Source of the DNA: Rhodoferax koreense
Lineage (GTDB): Bacteria; Pseudomonadota; Gammaproteobacteria; Burkholderiales; Burkholderiaceae_C
Length of the DNA: 64,000 bases
Assembly: GCF_001955695.1 (NCBI RefSeq)
Contig: NZ_CP019236.1
Location: 3,844,001 to 3,908,000 of the forward strand
Direction: 5' to 3'
The notes under the pieces were generated by a model, which searched no databases, was not told the origin of the DNA, and saw nothing but the letters and a program-made list of their open reading frames with translations. Shown here piece after piece: positions 32,391-41,078 of this stretch (position 1 is its first letter; each line of letters opens with the position of its first letter). The position numbers were made by a program, and so were the translations under genes.

Positions 32391-33152
32391 ATGCCAGTCC
32401 CCGGCGCCAGCCCTTCCCCGCGCGAATTGATCGCCGCCCCGACGAAGTTCGTCGGCTTCATCACCCCCTCGGCCAACACCGTGGTCGAACGTGTCACGCT
32501 GGCCATCCTGCGCGATTTCCCCGAGGTGTCGCCGCATTTCTCGCGCACGGCGGTGGTGGGTGCGGTCGATCCGTTCCCGACGAGTTACGACTACGACAGC
32601 ATGCTGGCCGCGGCCAAGCTGCTCGGCGATGCGCACCTGGACGCGATCGTCTGGAACGGCAGCAAGGGTGGCAACGTGGGCTTCGCGCTCGACCATGACC
32701 TCATCGCGCGCATCACGGCGCTGACGGGTGCGCCGGCCACCACCACCACGCTGGCCATCGAGTCGGTTTTCAAGGCCGATGGCGTCACGCGTTTCGGGCT
32801 GGTCTCGCCGTATGTCGATGCCTATGCGCAGCGCATCCAGGACACCTTCGGCCGCGAGGGCTACACCTGCGTGGCCTCGGCCAATTCAGGGCTGAAAGAC
32901 AACTTTTCGTTCTCCACCGTGCCGGAGGACGACATCGTGGCCATGCTGCGTCAGGTCGCGCGCGCCAAGCCAGAGGCCGTCATCACCTTCTGCACCAACT
33001 TCGCCGCCGCGCCGCTGGTGGCCGAGATGGAGGCTGAACTCGGCATCCCGATCTACGACAGCGTGAGCATGGCCGTGTGGCACGCGCTCAAGCTGGTGGG
33101 CGTGGACACCGCGCGCGGCAAGGCCTGGGGCCGGGTCTTCGAGAGGAGATGA
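32391..33152 (+). CDS. Maleate isomerase / arylmalonate decarboxylase-like protein
   Basis: This 253-residue protein belongs to the Asp/Glu racemase superfamily branch with maleate cis-trans isomerase and arylmalonate decarboxylase: GFITPSANTVVERVTLAIL at the start, RFGLVSPYVDAYAQRI in the middle and ITFCTNFAAAP with Cys201. Racemases and maleate isomerases use two Cys; here the first position reads VWNGSKGG (residues 88-94), without Cys, so only the second remains. That arrangement is like arylmalonate decarboxylase, which has one Cys, and points to a decarboxylase or another reaction rather than isomerisation. The neighbours are a cupin and, convergent, a Bug receptor that may import the carboxylate substrate. 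Confidence 0.8.
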   Translation: MPVPGASPSPRELIAAPTKFVGFITPSANTVVERVTLAILRDFPEVSPHFSRTAVVGAVDPFPTSYDYDSMLAAAKLLGDAHLDAIVWNGSKGGNVGFALDHDLIARITALTGAPATTTTLAIESVFKADGVTRFGLVSPYVDAYAQRIQDTFGREGYTCVASANSGLKDNFSFSTVPEDDIVAMLRQVARAKPEAVITFCTNFAAAPLVAEMEAELGIPIYDSVSMAVWHALKLVGVDTARGKAWGRVFERR

Positions 33153-34175
33153 CTATGTATCGGCGGTGAAGCCGATCTGCTTGACGATAGGCGCCCAGCG
33201 CGCCGTGTCCTTGCGCAACAGTTCGGCGAGTTCGCCTGGCGACGACGGCATCACCTCCAGGCCGAAGGTGGCCAGGCCGTCGGCCACGTCGGTCGCGGCC
33301 AGCGCGGTGCGGATGCTGGCGTTGAGCCGCGCCACCAGTTCCGGCGGCGCCTTGGGCGGCAGGAACATCGCAAACCATTCGCTGAACGCCATGTCCTTCA
33401 GGCCCTGCTCCAGCAGGGTCGGCACGTCGGGCGCGAAGCGGCTGCGCTTGGCACCCGAGACACCGAGGATGCGCACCTTGCCCGTGGGCAGGTGCTGCGT
33501 GATGTCGCCCACCGGGCCGGAAACGGCCGAGATGTTGCCGCCGAGCAGGTCCAGCATGGCCGGCTGGGTGCCGCGGTAGGCGGCGTGCTGCAGTTCCACA
33601 CCCGCGCTCTTGCCGAGCAGCGCGCCGATGAAATGCGGCGTGGAGCCGGCCGCGGGCGAGCCGAAGTTGGCCTTGGCCGGATTCGCCTTGGCCCAGGCCA
33701 GGAAGTCGGGCACGGTCTTCACGTCCAGGGGCACGGCCGGCCCCACGGCGAAACCGAAATCGAACACGCAGGCCACCGAGACCGGCGTGAGATCGGCCAC
33801 CGGGTCGTAGGGCAGCTTCTTGTAGATGTGCGGGTAGATGGTGAGCATCGAGGTCGGTGTCTGCAGCAGCGTCGCGCCGTCGGCCGGCTGGGCCTTGACG
33901 TACTGGATCGCGATCTGCCCGCCGGCACCGGTGCGGTTTTCCACCACGGCCGTGCGCGCGAACTCGGGCGCGAGTTTGGTCGCCAGACGGCGGCACAAGG
34001 TGTCGGAGGTGCCACCGGCCGCAAAGCCGGTGACGATCTTCAGGGTTTCGATCTGGCCGGCCTGGGCGAAGGCAGTCTCGCCGATGCCGGCCAGAACAGC
34101 GGCCAGCGCGGCGGCGGCGCCGGCCTGCAGTGTGGTTCGCCGGTTCGGCAAGGCGTTGACGGAATGGGAATGCAT
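33153..34175 (-). CDS. Bug/TctC-family solute receptor
   Basis: This 340-residue periplasmic protein is an intact member of the Bug family. It has a signal peptide (MHSHSVNALPNRRTTLQAGAAAALA... ending near AFAQA), LKIVTGFAAGGTSDTLCRRLA, VENRTGAGGQIAIQYVK, and the second-lobe SPAAGSTPHFIGALLG and DVPTLLEQGLKDMAFSEWF. Bug proteins bind carboxylates, amides or nicotinate-like acids. GGAGA precedes the ATG at 34175; the frame extends upstream to 34250 without a good start. Its stop touches the stop of the convergent maleate-isomerase-like gene. A carboxylate for that enzyme would be a sensible cargo, but this is inference. Confidence 0.92.
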   Translation of the reverse strand: MHSHSVNALPNRRTTLQAGAAAALAAVLAGIGETAFAQAGQIETLKIVTGFAAGGTSDTLCRRLATKLAPEFARTAVVENRTGAGGQIAIQYVKAQPADGATLLQTPTSMLTIYPHIYKKLPYDPVADLTPVSVACVFDFGFAVGPAVPLDVKTVPDFLAWAKANPAKANFGSPAAGSTPHFIGALLGKSAGVELQHAAYRGTQPAMLDLLGGNISAVSGPVGDITQHLPTGKVRILGVSGAKRSRFAPDVPTLLEQGLKDMAFSEWFAMFLPPKAPPELVARLNASIRTALAATDVADGLATFGLEVMPSSPGELAELLRKDTARWAPIVKQIGFTADT

Positions 34176-34358
34176 GGATTTGTCTCCGAAAGTCTGTTGT
34201 TGATGACGCGTCGTTGTGGTGATCGCAGCCAGCGCGCATTGTTTGTGCAAATCGGCACGGGTGCAACCGTTGCAACCCCGAGCCTGCTGCCCGGGTGACT
34301 AAACTCTCGGCCTTGTTCGGCCCGTTCGAATCCCTCTGTCAGGTCTTTGCGGAAAGTT

Positions 34359-34964
34359 ATGGAAATCTTCATCCTCGTGGCGCTGATCGCCTTCGGCGTC
34401 TACCTGCTCAAATCCAGGGAGCAGCGCCAGCGCATCGCCCTGCTCGGCAGCCACCTCAGCCGCTTCCAGATCGAGAAACTGATGGAGACCCTGACCCAGG
34501 GTTATCTGCGCGCGCTCGGCGAGAACGATGCCGAGCGCCGCGAGCAGATCTGGCGGCTGCTGCGCAGCAACGAGGTCCAGCTCAGCGAGCAGTTCAACCG
34601 TTTCGCCGCCGAATTCGCCCAGGTGCCGGCGGAGGAAGCCCGCGTGAGCCGGCTGCCAGTCGCCGTGCCCTATGCGAATGTGCTGTTGCCCCACGCCACC
34701 TTCGACCTGCGCAAGGCGTTTGCGATCCACGCCCAGGGCATTGCGGCCGCCGCCGATGAAACGGCTGGCCGCAGCAACCGGGACAAGGCCTTCACCATGT
34801 CGGCCGAGCTGTTCCTGATGCAGCACACCTGCCATTGGTTCTGCAAGTCCAAGGCCGTGGCCTCGGCGCGCATGCTGGCCCGGCACCAGACGGCGTATGG
34901 CCAGCTGGTGGCCTCCGTCGCGCCGGCCACGCGCCGCGCCTACACCGCCCTCGTCGGCGACTGA
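34359..34964 (+). CDS. Membrane-anchored hypothetical protein
   Basis: This 201-residue protein has a single N-terminal helix (MEIFILVALIAFGVYLL) and a mostly helical cytoplasmic body rich in Arg/Glu, with GSHLSRFQIEKLMETLTQGYLRALGENDAERREQIW and, later, TCHWFCKSKAVASARMLAR. A GGAAAG precedes the ATG at 34359; the frame opens earlier but with only a TTG at 34347. It looks like a conserved hypothetical of Burkholderiales. I do not recognise a domain and assign no function. The gene is alone between the receptor and the regulator locus. Confidence 0.75.
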   Translation: MEIFILVALIAFGVYLLKSREQRQRIALLGSHLSRFQIEKLMETLTQGYLRALGENDAERREQIWRLLRSNEVQLSEQFNRFAAEFAQVPAEEARVSRLPVAVPYANVLLPHATFDLRKAFAIHAQGIAAAADETAGRSNRDKAFTMSAELFLMQHTCHWFCKSKAVASARMLARHQTAYGQLVASVAPATRRAYTALVGD

Positions 34965-35067
34965 AGTCCCTGCCACCGGTTTGCACCGGCGGCACACCTC
35001 CCCATCCATTTGTTTCGGTGGCGCCGCCCTTCTGGCGCGCCTCAGGATGGCGCGCGCCCGTGCACCA

Positions 35068-35081
35068 TTTTGTTAACAAAA
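35068..35081. promoter_or_regulatory. GntR-type operator 1 (TTTTGTTAACAAAA)
   Basis: A perfect 14-base palindrome, TTTTGTTAACAAAA, 233 bases upstream of the regulator ATG. FCD-type GntR regulators bind TGT-N-ACA-like palindromes, and the core TTGTTAACAA fits. It is centred 150 bases from operator 2, far enough for DNA looping. Confidence 0.7.
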
Positions 35082-35217
35082 ACTCGACCATGCGTCGAAT
35101 TTTGCAAACTTATGGTGCGCATGCCTGCCGTTTCCGCGCCTCTGCCATCCCCCAAGCGGCCAATCCGCAGGCATGGCTCTTGCAGTGAAGCCGTTGATCG
35201 TCAACACACGCACTATT

Positions 35218-35263
35218 TTTTGTTAACAAAATTATTTAATTAATCTGTTTTTTGTTGACAAAA
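35218..35263. promoter_or_regulatory. GntR-type operators 2 and 3 in the regulator promoter
   Basis: TTTTGTTAACAAAA (35218-35231) is identical to operator 1. TTTTGTTGACAAAA (35250-35263) differs at one base. Their centres are 32 bases apart (about three helical turns), so both face the same side of the DNA. They lie in an AT-rich stretch 51 bases before the regulator ATG. Autoregulation is the natural reading. Confidence 0.75.
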
Positions 35264-35313
35264 TTTTCAGGCATCGCAAAATCCGACCCCAATCCACAGA
35301 TCACCGCCACGCC

Positions 35314-36168
35314 ATGCCCAAGTCCACCGCCACCGCCCGCCAAGCCATCGAGTCCGGCATGGACCTGTTCGACAGTACCGACACCAGCGAAGAGGCCCGC
35401 GTGCAGCGCCGCCTCGCCGAGGCCATCTTCGAGCACCGCATTCCACCAGGCACCAAGCTGCCAGAGGTCGATCTCTGCCGCATCCTCGGCACCTCGCGCG
35501 GCACGTTGCGCAAGGTGCTGGACCGCCTGGCCAGCGAGCAGCTCGTCGAGCAGATTCCCAACCGCGGCGCCTTCGTGGCCAAGCCGTCGGTGGAGGTGAC
35601 GCGCGACGTCTACGCGCTGCGCCGCATCCTGGAAGCCGGCGTGGTGCGCACGCTGGCGCGCTGCGAATGCGGCCCGTGGATCGACGCGGTGCGCCTGCAG
35701 GTGGGCGAGGAACGCGAAGCCAACCGCGTGGGCGATACCGGACGCTACATCCGGCTGGCCGGCAAGTTCCACCTCGATCTGGCCGCCGCCACCAAAAACA
35801 CCGCGCTGAACCAGCACCTGAAGCGGGTGGTGGCTCAGACTTCGCTCATGACCGCGCTGTACGACGAGCCCGGTACCAACACCTGCTCGGTGCACGAACA
35901 CCTCGAAATCCTCGACGCCATCCAGGCCGGCAACCACGCCGAGGCCGAACGCCTGATGGAAGAACACCTGATCGGCTGTGAGCGCCAACTGAAGCTGGAC
36001 GACGAACCCAAGCCGGTCGATCTCTCGCAAGCGCTCGGCGGTCCCGCGCCCGAAGCAGCCCCGGCAAAGAAGCCCGCAAAAGCAGCCACGCCCCAAACCG
36101 CCAAGCCCGCCGCCAAGCCCGCCGCAAAACCGGCCACCAGGCCACGGCGCGCGGCCGGCGCGATCTGA
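35314..36168 (+). CDS. GntR-family regulator with FCD domain and basic C-terminal tail
   Basis: This 284-residue regulator has a GntR winged helix (about residues 28-95: RRLAEAIFEHRIPPGTKLPEVDLCRILGTSRGTLRKVLDRL) and an FCD ligand domain (about 100-235) whose metal-binding positions include the His in KFHLDLAAATKN and in SVHEHLEILDAI. FCD domains sense carboxylates and sugar acids. Odd is a 50-residue Ala/Lys/Pro-rich tail (KKPAKAATPQTAKPAAKPAAK) like histone H1 tails, which could bind DNA non-specifically. It is directly upstream of the ABC importer operon (38 bases) and has three matching palindromes upstream, so it most likely controls this locus. Confidence 0.9.
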   Translation: MPKSTATARQAIESGMDLFDSTDTSEEARVQRRLAEAIFEHRIPPGTKLPEVDLCRILGTSRGTLRKVLDRLASEQLVEQIPNRGAFVAKPSVEVTRDVYALRRILEAGVVRTLARCECGPWIDAVRLQVGEEREANRVGDTGRYIRLAGKFHLDLAAATKNTALNQHLKRVVAQTSLMTALYDEPGTNTCSVHEHLEILDAIQAGNHAEAERLMEEHLIGCERQLKLDDEPKPVDLSQALGGPAPEAAPAKKPAKAATPQTAKPAAKPAAKPATRPRRAAGAI

Positions 36169-36205
36169 CCATTCCCCACCTGATTCACCCCTAGGAGCGA
36201 TACCG

Positions 36206-37780
36206 ATGAAGAAGCATTTGATGACGCTTGGCTTGGCCGTGGCCATGGGCCTCGGCGCGGGCGGCCTGCAGGCCAAGACCTTCACCTGGACGGCCTCGGC
36301 CGACGCCTTGTCAATGGACCCGTACTCGACGAACAACTCGTTCACGACCTCGTTCATGAACAACATCTACGAAGGCCTGGTGCGTTTCAACGAGAAGGTC
36401 GAGATCGAGCCCGCGCTGGCCGAATCCTGGTCCTCCGTTTCGCCCACGGTGTGGCGCTTCAAGCTGCGCCACGGCGTGAAATTCCACGGCGGCGAGCCCT
36501 TCACCGCCGACGACGTGGTCTTCAGCTGGCAGCGCGTGATGACGCCCGGCTCCATCTCCAAGCTGAACCTGGCGGATGTGAAGGACGTGCGCAAGGTCGA
36601 CGCCTTTACCGTGGACGTGGAGACCAAGGCCCCGTTCCCGCTGCTGCTGAACCAGTTGCTCAACCTCACCATCATGAGCAAGACCTGGAGCGAGGCCAAC
36701 AACGCCAAGGAGGCCAGCGACCTGCAACAGAAGAAGGAAAACTTCGCCAACCGCAACACCAACGGGACCGGCCCCTTCATGCTGAAGTCGCGCGAGGTCG
36801 ACGTGAAGACCGTGCTGGTGGCCAACCCGACCTGGTGGGACAAGCCGAAACACAACCTCACCGACGTGGTGTTCACGCCGATCCAGTCCGACGCCACGCG
36901 CACTTCGTCGCTGCTGTCGGGCGCGCTCGACGCCACCGTCAACGTGCCGCTGCAGGACGTGCAACGCATCAACAGCTCGGGCGCCTTTACCGTGGTGCAG
37001 GGGCCTGAGTTGCGCACCATCTTCCTCGGCATGGACCAGTTCCGCGACGAACTGCTCTACGCCGACGTGAAGGGCAAGAACCCATTCAAGGACGTGCGCG
37101 TGAGAAAGGCGCTGTACCAGGCGATCGACGTGGAGGCCATCAAGCGCTCGGTGATGCGCGGCGTCTCCTGGCCCGCCGGCATGGTGCTGTCGCCGCAGCT
37201 CAACGGCGCGCCCAAGGCCTTGAACACCCGCCTGCCGTTCAATGTCGAAGCCTCGAAGAAGCTGCTGGCCGAAGCCGGTTACCCCGAAGGCTTCACCGTG
37301 GGCATGCAGTGCCCGAACAACCGTTACGTGTACGACGAGCAGATCTGCCTGGCCATCATCTCCATGCTGGGCCGCGTGGGTATCAAGATCACGCCGCAGA
37401 TCGAGCCCGTGGCCAAGTGGAACGTGCGCCTCAACACCATGGACGTGTCGCTGTACATGGTCGGCCACGCCGGCCTGCCGATGGCCGACTCCTACGCCCT
37501 TCTCTACGACGTGGCCGCCACGCGCACCGCCACCGCCGGCGGCCTGAACGCCGGCCGCTACTCGAACCCGGCCTTCGACGCCGTGCTGCCGAAGATCGCC
37601 TCCGAACTCGACACCACCAAGCGCAATGCGCTGCTGGCCGACGCGGTGACCATCCTGCGCGACGACGTGGCCTACATCCCGCTGCACCAGCAGCCGATCA
37701 CCTGGGCCGCGCGCAAGGGCGTGGAGCTGAAGCAGGCGCCGGACAACCAGCTGCGGCTCTGGCTGATCACCGCGCCTTGA
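36206..37780 (+). CDS. ABC transporter substrate-binding protein, Dpp/Opp type (SBP_bac_5)
   Basis: This 524-residue periplasmic protein has a signal peptide (MKKHLMTLGLAVAMGLGAGG..QA) and the family 5 pattern: DALSMDPYSTNN, NNIYEGLVRFNEKVEIEPALAESW, WRFKLRHGVKFHGGEPFTADDVVFSWQRV, the GTGPF motif, and the C-terminal PLHQQPITWAARKG. Such proteins carry peptides, nickel, opines or other small polar molecules. AGGAG is 6 bases before the ATG. It opens the importer operon; permeases and ATPases follow. The 250-base gap after it holds two hairpin-forming repeat pairs. Confidence 0.93.
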   Translation: MKKHLMTLGLAVAMGLGAGGLQAKTFTWTASADALSMDPYSTNNSFTTSFMNNIYEGLVRFNEKVEIEPALAESWSSVSPTVWRFKLRHGVKFHGGEPFTADDVVFSWQRVMTPGSISKLNLADVKDVRKVDAFTVDVETKAPFPLLLNQLLNLTIMSKTWSEANNAKEASDLQQKKENFANRNTNGTGPFMLKSREVDVKTVLVANPTWWDKPKHNLTDVVFTPIQSDATRTSSLLSGALDATVNVPLQDVQRINSSGAFTVVQGPELRTIFLGMDQFRDELLYADVKGKNPFKDVRVRKALYQAIDVEAIKRSVMRGVSWPAGMVLSPQLNGAPKALNTRLPFNVEASKKLLAEAGYPEGFTVGMQCPNNRYVYDEQICLAIISMLGRVGIKITPQIEPVAKWNVRLNTMDVSLYMVGHAGLPMADSYALLYDVAATRTATAGGLNAGRYSNPAFDAVLPKIASELDTTKRNALLADAVTILRDDVAYIPLHQQPITWAARKGVELKQAPDNQLRLWLITAP

Positions 37781-37814
37781 AACCGCCCATCCGTTCGTCT
37801 TGAGCCCCTACCCC

Positions 37815-37966
37815 CCGTTCGTGCTGAGCCTGTCGAAGCACCTGGACCAGACCCTTCGACAGGCTCAGGGCGAACGGAAGAAGACCCAACCGTTCGCGAC
37901 ATCCCGTTCGTCCTGAGCCTGTCGCAGGACCCGAACCAGACCCTTCGACAAGCTCAGGGCGAACGG
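37815..37966. repeat. Two hairpin-forming pairs of the CTTCGACAGGCTCAG repeat
   Basis: Two facing copies (about 37816-37838 and 37853-37877, cores CTGAGCCTGTCGAAG and CTTCGACAGGCTCAG) form one hairpin; a second pair (37903-37927 and 37942-37966) forms another. They lie in the gap between the binding-protein gene and the permeases. They could reduce readthrough so that the binding protein is made in excess, as REP-type hairpins do, but this is inference. Confidence 0.8.
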
Positions 37967-38030
37967 CACTAGAACAAAAGACCCGCAAACGAGCGGGCGA
38001 AGTCCCACCACCAACCCGAGGGCACTACCC

Positions 38031-38996
38031 ATGCTCCGCTTCCTCTCAACCCGCCTGTGGAATGGCCTGCTGGTGATGACCGGCGTGTCGTTCATCTCGT
38101 TCCTGCTGTTCAGCTACATCGGCGACCCGGTCAACAACCTGCTCGGCGAGACGGCCACGCTGGCCCAGAAGGAAGCCCTGCGTGCGTCGCTCGGGCTGGA
38201 CCAGTCGCTGATCGTGCGCTTCTTCAAGTACCTTGGCCTCGCCGTGCGCGGCGAGTTCGGCATCTCCTACCGCAACCTCGAGCCGGTGGGCCAGCTGCTG
38301 ATGTCGCGCGTGCCGGCCACGCTGGAACTGAGCCTGTGCGCCGCGGTGCTGGCACTCGGGTTCGGCATTCCGATGGGGGTGTATGCGGGCATCAAGCGCA
38401 ATTCCTGGCTGGCGCAGACGATGCAGGTGGTGTCGCTGGTCGGCATCTCGATCCCGTCGTTTCTCACCGGCATCATCCTGATCCTGGTGTTCTCGGTGGA
38501 ACTCAACTGGCTGCCGGCCTACGGCCGCGGGGACGTGGTGGCCCTGGGCGGCTGGACCACGGGCTTCCTCACCACCAGCGGCTGGAAGTCGCTGGTGATG
38601 CCGTCGATCACGCTGGCGCTGTTCCAGCTCACGCTGTTCATGCGCCTGGTGCGCTCGGAGATGATGGAGGTGCTGCGCACCGACTACATCAAGTTCGCCC
38701 GCGCCCGCGGCGTGGCCGACCGTTCCATCCACTTCCACCATGCGCTGAAGAACACGCTGATCCCGGTGATCACCGTGGCCGGCCTGCAGCTCGGCTCGCT
38801 GATCGCGTTCTCCATCATCACCGAGACGGTGTTCCAGTGGCCGGGCATGGGCCTGTTGATCATCCAGGCCATCACCTTCGGCGACATCCCGGTGATCGCG
38901 GCCTACCTGATGCTGATCGCACTGCTGTTCGTGCTGATCAATGCGGTGGTGGACCTCCTGTATTTCCAAGTCGATCCGAGAGTGAGAATCGCATGA
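38031..38996 (+). CDS. ABC transporter permease, DppB type
   Basis: This 321-residue permease has six helices and the DppB features: FLSTRLWNGLLVMTGVSFISFLLFSYIGDPV at the start, LGLDQSLIVRFFKYL, and the EAA loop ALKNTLIPVITVAGLQLGSLIAFSIITETVFQWPG described only by position (about residues 240-275). It forms half of the channel of the importer in the cytoplasmic membrane. CGAGGG precedes the ATG. Its stop overlaps the ATG of the next permease (ATGA). Confidence 0.94.
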   Translation: MLRFLSTRLWNGLLVMTGVSFISFLLFSYIGDPVNNLLGETATLAQKEALRASLGLDQSLIVRFFKYLGLAVRGEFGISYRNLEPVGQLLMSRVPATLELSLCAAVLALGFGIPMGVYAGIKRNSWLAQTMQVVSLVGISIPSFLTGIILILVFSVELNWLPAYGRGDVVALGGWTTGFLTTSGWKSLVMPSITLALFQLTLFMRLVRSEMMEVLRTDYIKFARARGVADRSIHFHHALKNTLIPVITVAGLQLGSLIAFSIITETVFQWPGMGLLIIQAITFGDIPVIAAYLMLIALLFVLINAVVDLLYFQVDPRVRIA

Positions 38997-39943
38997 ACAC
39001 GACCGTCGTCTCCCTGCCCGAAGCTGCGCCGCCCTCGGCCTGGCACCGTTTCCTCGACAGCGATTTCGTCTACGCCTACAAGCGTTCGCCCACGGCCATC
39101 GTGTCGTCGCTCACGCTGCTGCTGTTCGTGCTGGTGGCCTTGTTCGCCCCCTGGCTCGCGCCGCAGAACCCGTTCGACCCGGCTGCACTGGACCTGATGA
39201 ACGCCCGCATCCCGCCGGCCTGGCTCGAGGGCGGGCAGTGGCAGTTTCCGCTCGGCACCGACGGCCAGGGCCGCGACCTGCTCTCCACGCTGATGTACGG
39301 CCTGCGCATCTCGCTGATGGTGAGCTTCTGCGCCACGCTGTTCTCGCTGGTGGTGGGCGTGACGCTCGGCCTCGTCAGCGGCTACGCGGGTGGCCGCATC
39401 GACAACCTCATCATGCGGCTGGCCGACATGCAGCTCAGCTTCCCGACCATCCTGGTGGCGCTGCTGATCGACGGCCTGTCGCGTTCGCTGCTGCCGCGCT
39501 CGGTGCATGAGCAGCTCGCGCTGTTCGTGGTGATCTTTGCCATCGGCATCTCGACCTGGGTGCAATACGCCCGCACGGTGCGCGGCGCCACGCTGGTGGA
39601 GAAGTCGAAAGACTACGTGCATGCCGCCAAGCTCATCGGCATGGGGCCGATGCGCATCCTGTTCCATCACGTGTTGCCCAACGTGCTCGGCCCGGTGCTG
39701 GTGATCGCCACGCTGTCGCTCGGCCTGGGCATCCTCACCGAGGCCACGCTGAGCTTCCTCGGCCTCGGCGTGCCGCCGACCTCGCCGTCCCTGGGCACGC
39801 TGATCCGCGTGGGCAACGAGGTGCTGTTCTCCGGCGAATGGTGGGTCACCGTGGTGCCGGGCGTGTGCCTGGTGATCCTGGTGCTGGCCATCAACCTGCT
39901 CGGTGACTGGCTGCGCGATGTGTTCAACCCCAAGCTGAAGTGA
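38993..39943 (+). CDS. ABC transporter permease, DppC type
   Basis: This 316-residue second permease starts with a cytoplasmic N-terminal segment (SAWHRFLDSDFVYAYKRSP) and then the OppC_N and BPD_transp_1 blocks: PNPFDPAALDLMN-like, FPLGTDGQGRDLLSTLMYGLRIS, EEA loop around YVHAAKLIGMGPMRILFHHVLPNVLGP. It overlaps the DppB-type gene by 4 bases. It forms the channel with its partner. The 133-base gap downstream contains a repeat element. Confidence 0.94.
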   Translation: MNTTVVSLPEAAPPSAWHRFLDSDFVYAYKRSPTAIVSSLTLLLFVLVALFAPWLAPQNPFDPAALDLMNARIPPAWLEGGQWQFPLGTDGQGRDLLSTLMYGLRISLMVSFCATLFSLVVGVTLGLVSGYAGGRIDNLIMRLADMQLSFPTILVALLIDGLSRSLLPRSVHEQLALFVVIFAIGISTWVQYARTVRGATLVEKSKDYVHAAKLIGMGPMRILFHHVLPNVLGPVLVIATLSLGLGILTEATLSFLGLGVPPTSPSLGTLIRVGNEVLFSGEWWVTVVPGVCLVILVLAINLLGDWLRDVFNPKLK

Positions 39944-39949
39944 GAAAAC

Positions 39950-40056
39950 TTGGAACACCCCCATGGCTGCGCGCACTGCGTGTCGCGGAGCCTCCCCCTT
40001 GCAGGGGGCAACACGGGCGGCCCGGCAAAGCCGGTTCCGCGGTGTTCTGGAAAAGT
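39950..40056. repeat. Dispersed repeat (CCCCCTTGCAGGGGG family) between permease and ATPase genes
   Basis: The gap holds a copy of the repeat seen near urtB and in front of ureC, here in reverse orientation: GCCTCCCCCTTGCAGGGGGC (about 39990-40009) with the flanking GGCCCGGCAAAGCCGG (about 40020-40035) palindromic part. It is non-coding. The ATPase gene that follows has its own GGAG ribosome-binding site, so it is a separate translation unit. Confidence 0.7.
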
Positions 40057-40076
40057 CAGATGAAATGGAGTTTGTC

Positions 40077-41078
40077 ATGAGCATCCCTCCTGTACTCACG
40101 GTGCAGAACCTGCGCGTCGAGATTCCCACGCGCCGCGGCACGCTGCTGGCGCTCGACGACATCAGCTTCAGCATCGCGCCCGGCGAAATCCTTGGCTTCG
40201 TCGGCGAGTCCGGCGCGGGCAAGTCGCTCACCGGCATGGCCATCCTCGGCCTGCTCGACCCGCCAGGCCGCGTGGCCAGTGGCGAGATTCGCCTGGGCGA
40301 GCGCCGCATCGACCAACTCTCGCAACGCGAGATGCGCAAGGTGCGCGGCAAGGAGATCGGCGCGGTGTTCCAGGACCCGCTGATGAGCCTGAACCCGCTG
40401 CTGCAGATCGGCGACCAGCTCGTCGAAACTATCCGCACCCACCTGCCGGTCACGCAGGAGGAAGCCGTGCGGCGTGCTCTCGGCCTGATGCGCGCGGTAG
40501 GCATTCCGGCGCCCGAGGCGCGCTTCACCGCCTACCCGCACCAGTTCTCAGGCGGCATGCGCCAGCGCATCGTGATCGCGCTGGCCCTGTGCGCCGAGCC
40601 GCGCCTGGTGGTGGCCGACGAACCCACCACCGCGCTCGACGTGTCGATCCAGGCCCAGGTACTGCAGCTGCTGCGCCAGCTGTGCCGTGACAAGGGCACC
40701 TCGATGCTGCTGGTCACCCACGACATGGGCGTGATCGCCGAAACCGCCGACCGCGTGGCCGTGATGTATGCGGGCCGCATCGTCGAGATCGGGCCGGTGG
40801 CGGACGTGATCCGCAACCCGGTCCATCCTTACACCCGTGGCCTGATGGGCGCGATTCCCACGCTCAAGCCCGTCACCGGGCCGCTGGCGCAGATCGACGG
40901 TGCGATGCCGCGGCTCAATGCGCGGCCCGTGGGCTGCGCCTTCAACCCGCGCTGCCCGAGTGCCACCGACCAATGCCGCAACGAAAGCCCGCGGGTCACC
41001 AGCCATGGCCCACGCCAGGTCGCTTGCTGGCTGGCGTCTGCGGAGTTCGCTGATCACAAAGAACTGGAGACCGCATGA
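40077..41078 (+). CDS. ABC transporter ATP-binding protein, DppD type
   Basis: This 333-residue ATPase has Walker A GESGAGKS (about residue 42), the Q-loop near FQDPLMSLNPLL, signature FSGGMRQRIVIALAL and Walker B LVVADEPTTALD, followed by the oligopeptide-transporter C-terminal domain with HPYTRGLMGAIPTL and the Cys pair in GCAFNPRCPSATDQC (an iron-sulfur-like motif known from OppD/F-type subunits). It works with the next gene. I chose the ATG at 40077 because GGAG lies 7 bases upstream; earlier in-frame starts fall in a repeat. Its stop overlaps the next ATG. Confidence 0.93.
   Translation: MSIPPVLTVQNLRVEIPTRRGTLLALDDISFSIAPGEILGFVGESGAGKSLTGMAILGLLDPPGRVASGEIRLGERRIDQLSQREMRKVRGKEIGAVFQDPLMSLNPLLQIGDQLVETIRTHLPVTQEEAVRRALGLMRAVGIPAPEARFTAYPHQFSGGMRQRIVIALALCAEPRLVVADEPTTALDVSIQAQVLQLLRQLCRDKGTSMLLVTHDMGVIAETADRVAVMYAGRIVEIGPVADVIRNPVHPYTRGLMGAIPTLKPVTGPLAQIDGAMPRLNARPVGCAFNPRCPSATDQCRNESPRVTSHGPRQVACWLASAEFADHKELETA

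Larger units (their letters stand above)
34965..35313. other. Regulatory gap upstream of the GntR/FCD regulator
   Basis: This 349-base gap has no gene. It carries three near-identical palindromes (35068-35081, 35218-35231, 35250-35263) described separately, and an AT-rich stretch (35210-35270) that probably contains the promoter of the regulator gene. The first 80 bases after 34965 are GC-rich and contain nothing I can name. Confidence 0.6.

Noticed and set aside
37672..38095. Minus-strand open frames of about 70-76 codons between the binding protein and permease genes
   Set aside because: They translate the dispersed repeat (LVEG/ALSLSKG-type peptides) and have no family features or start signals.
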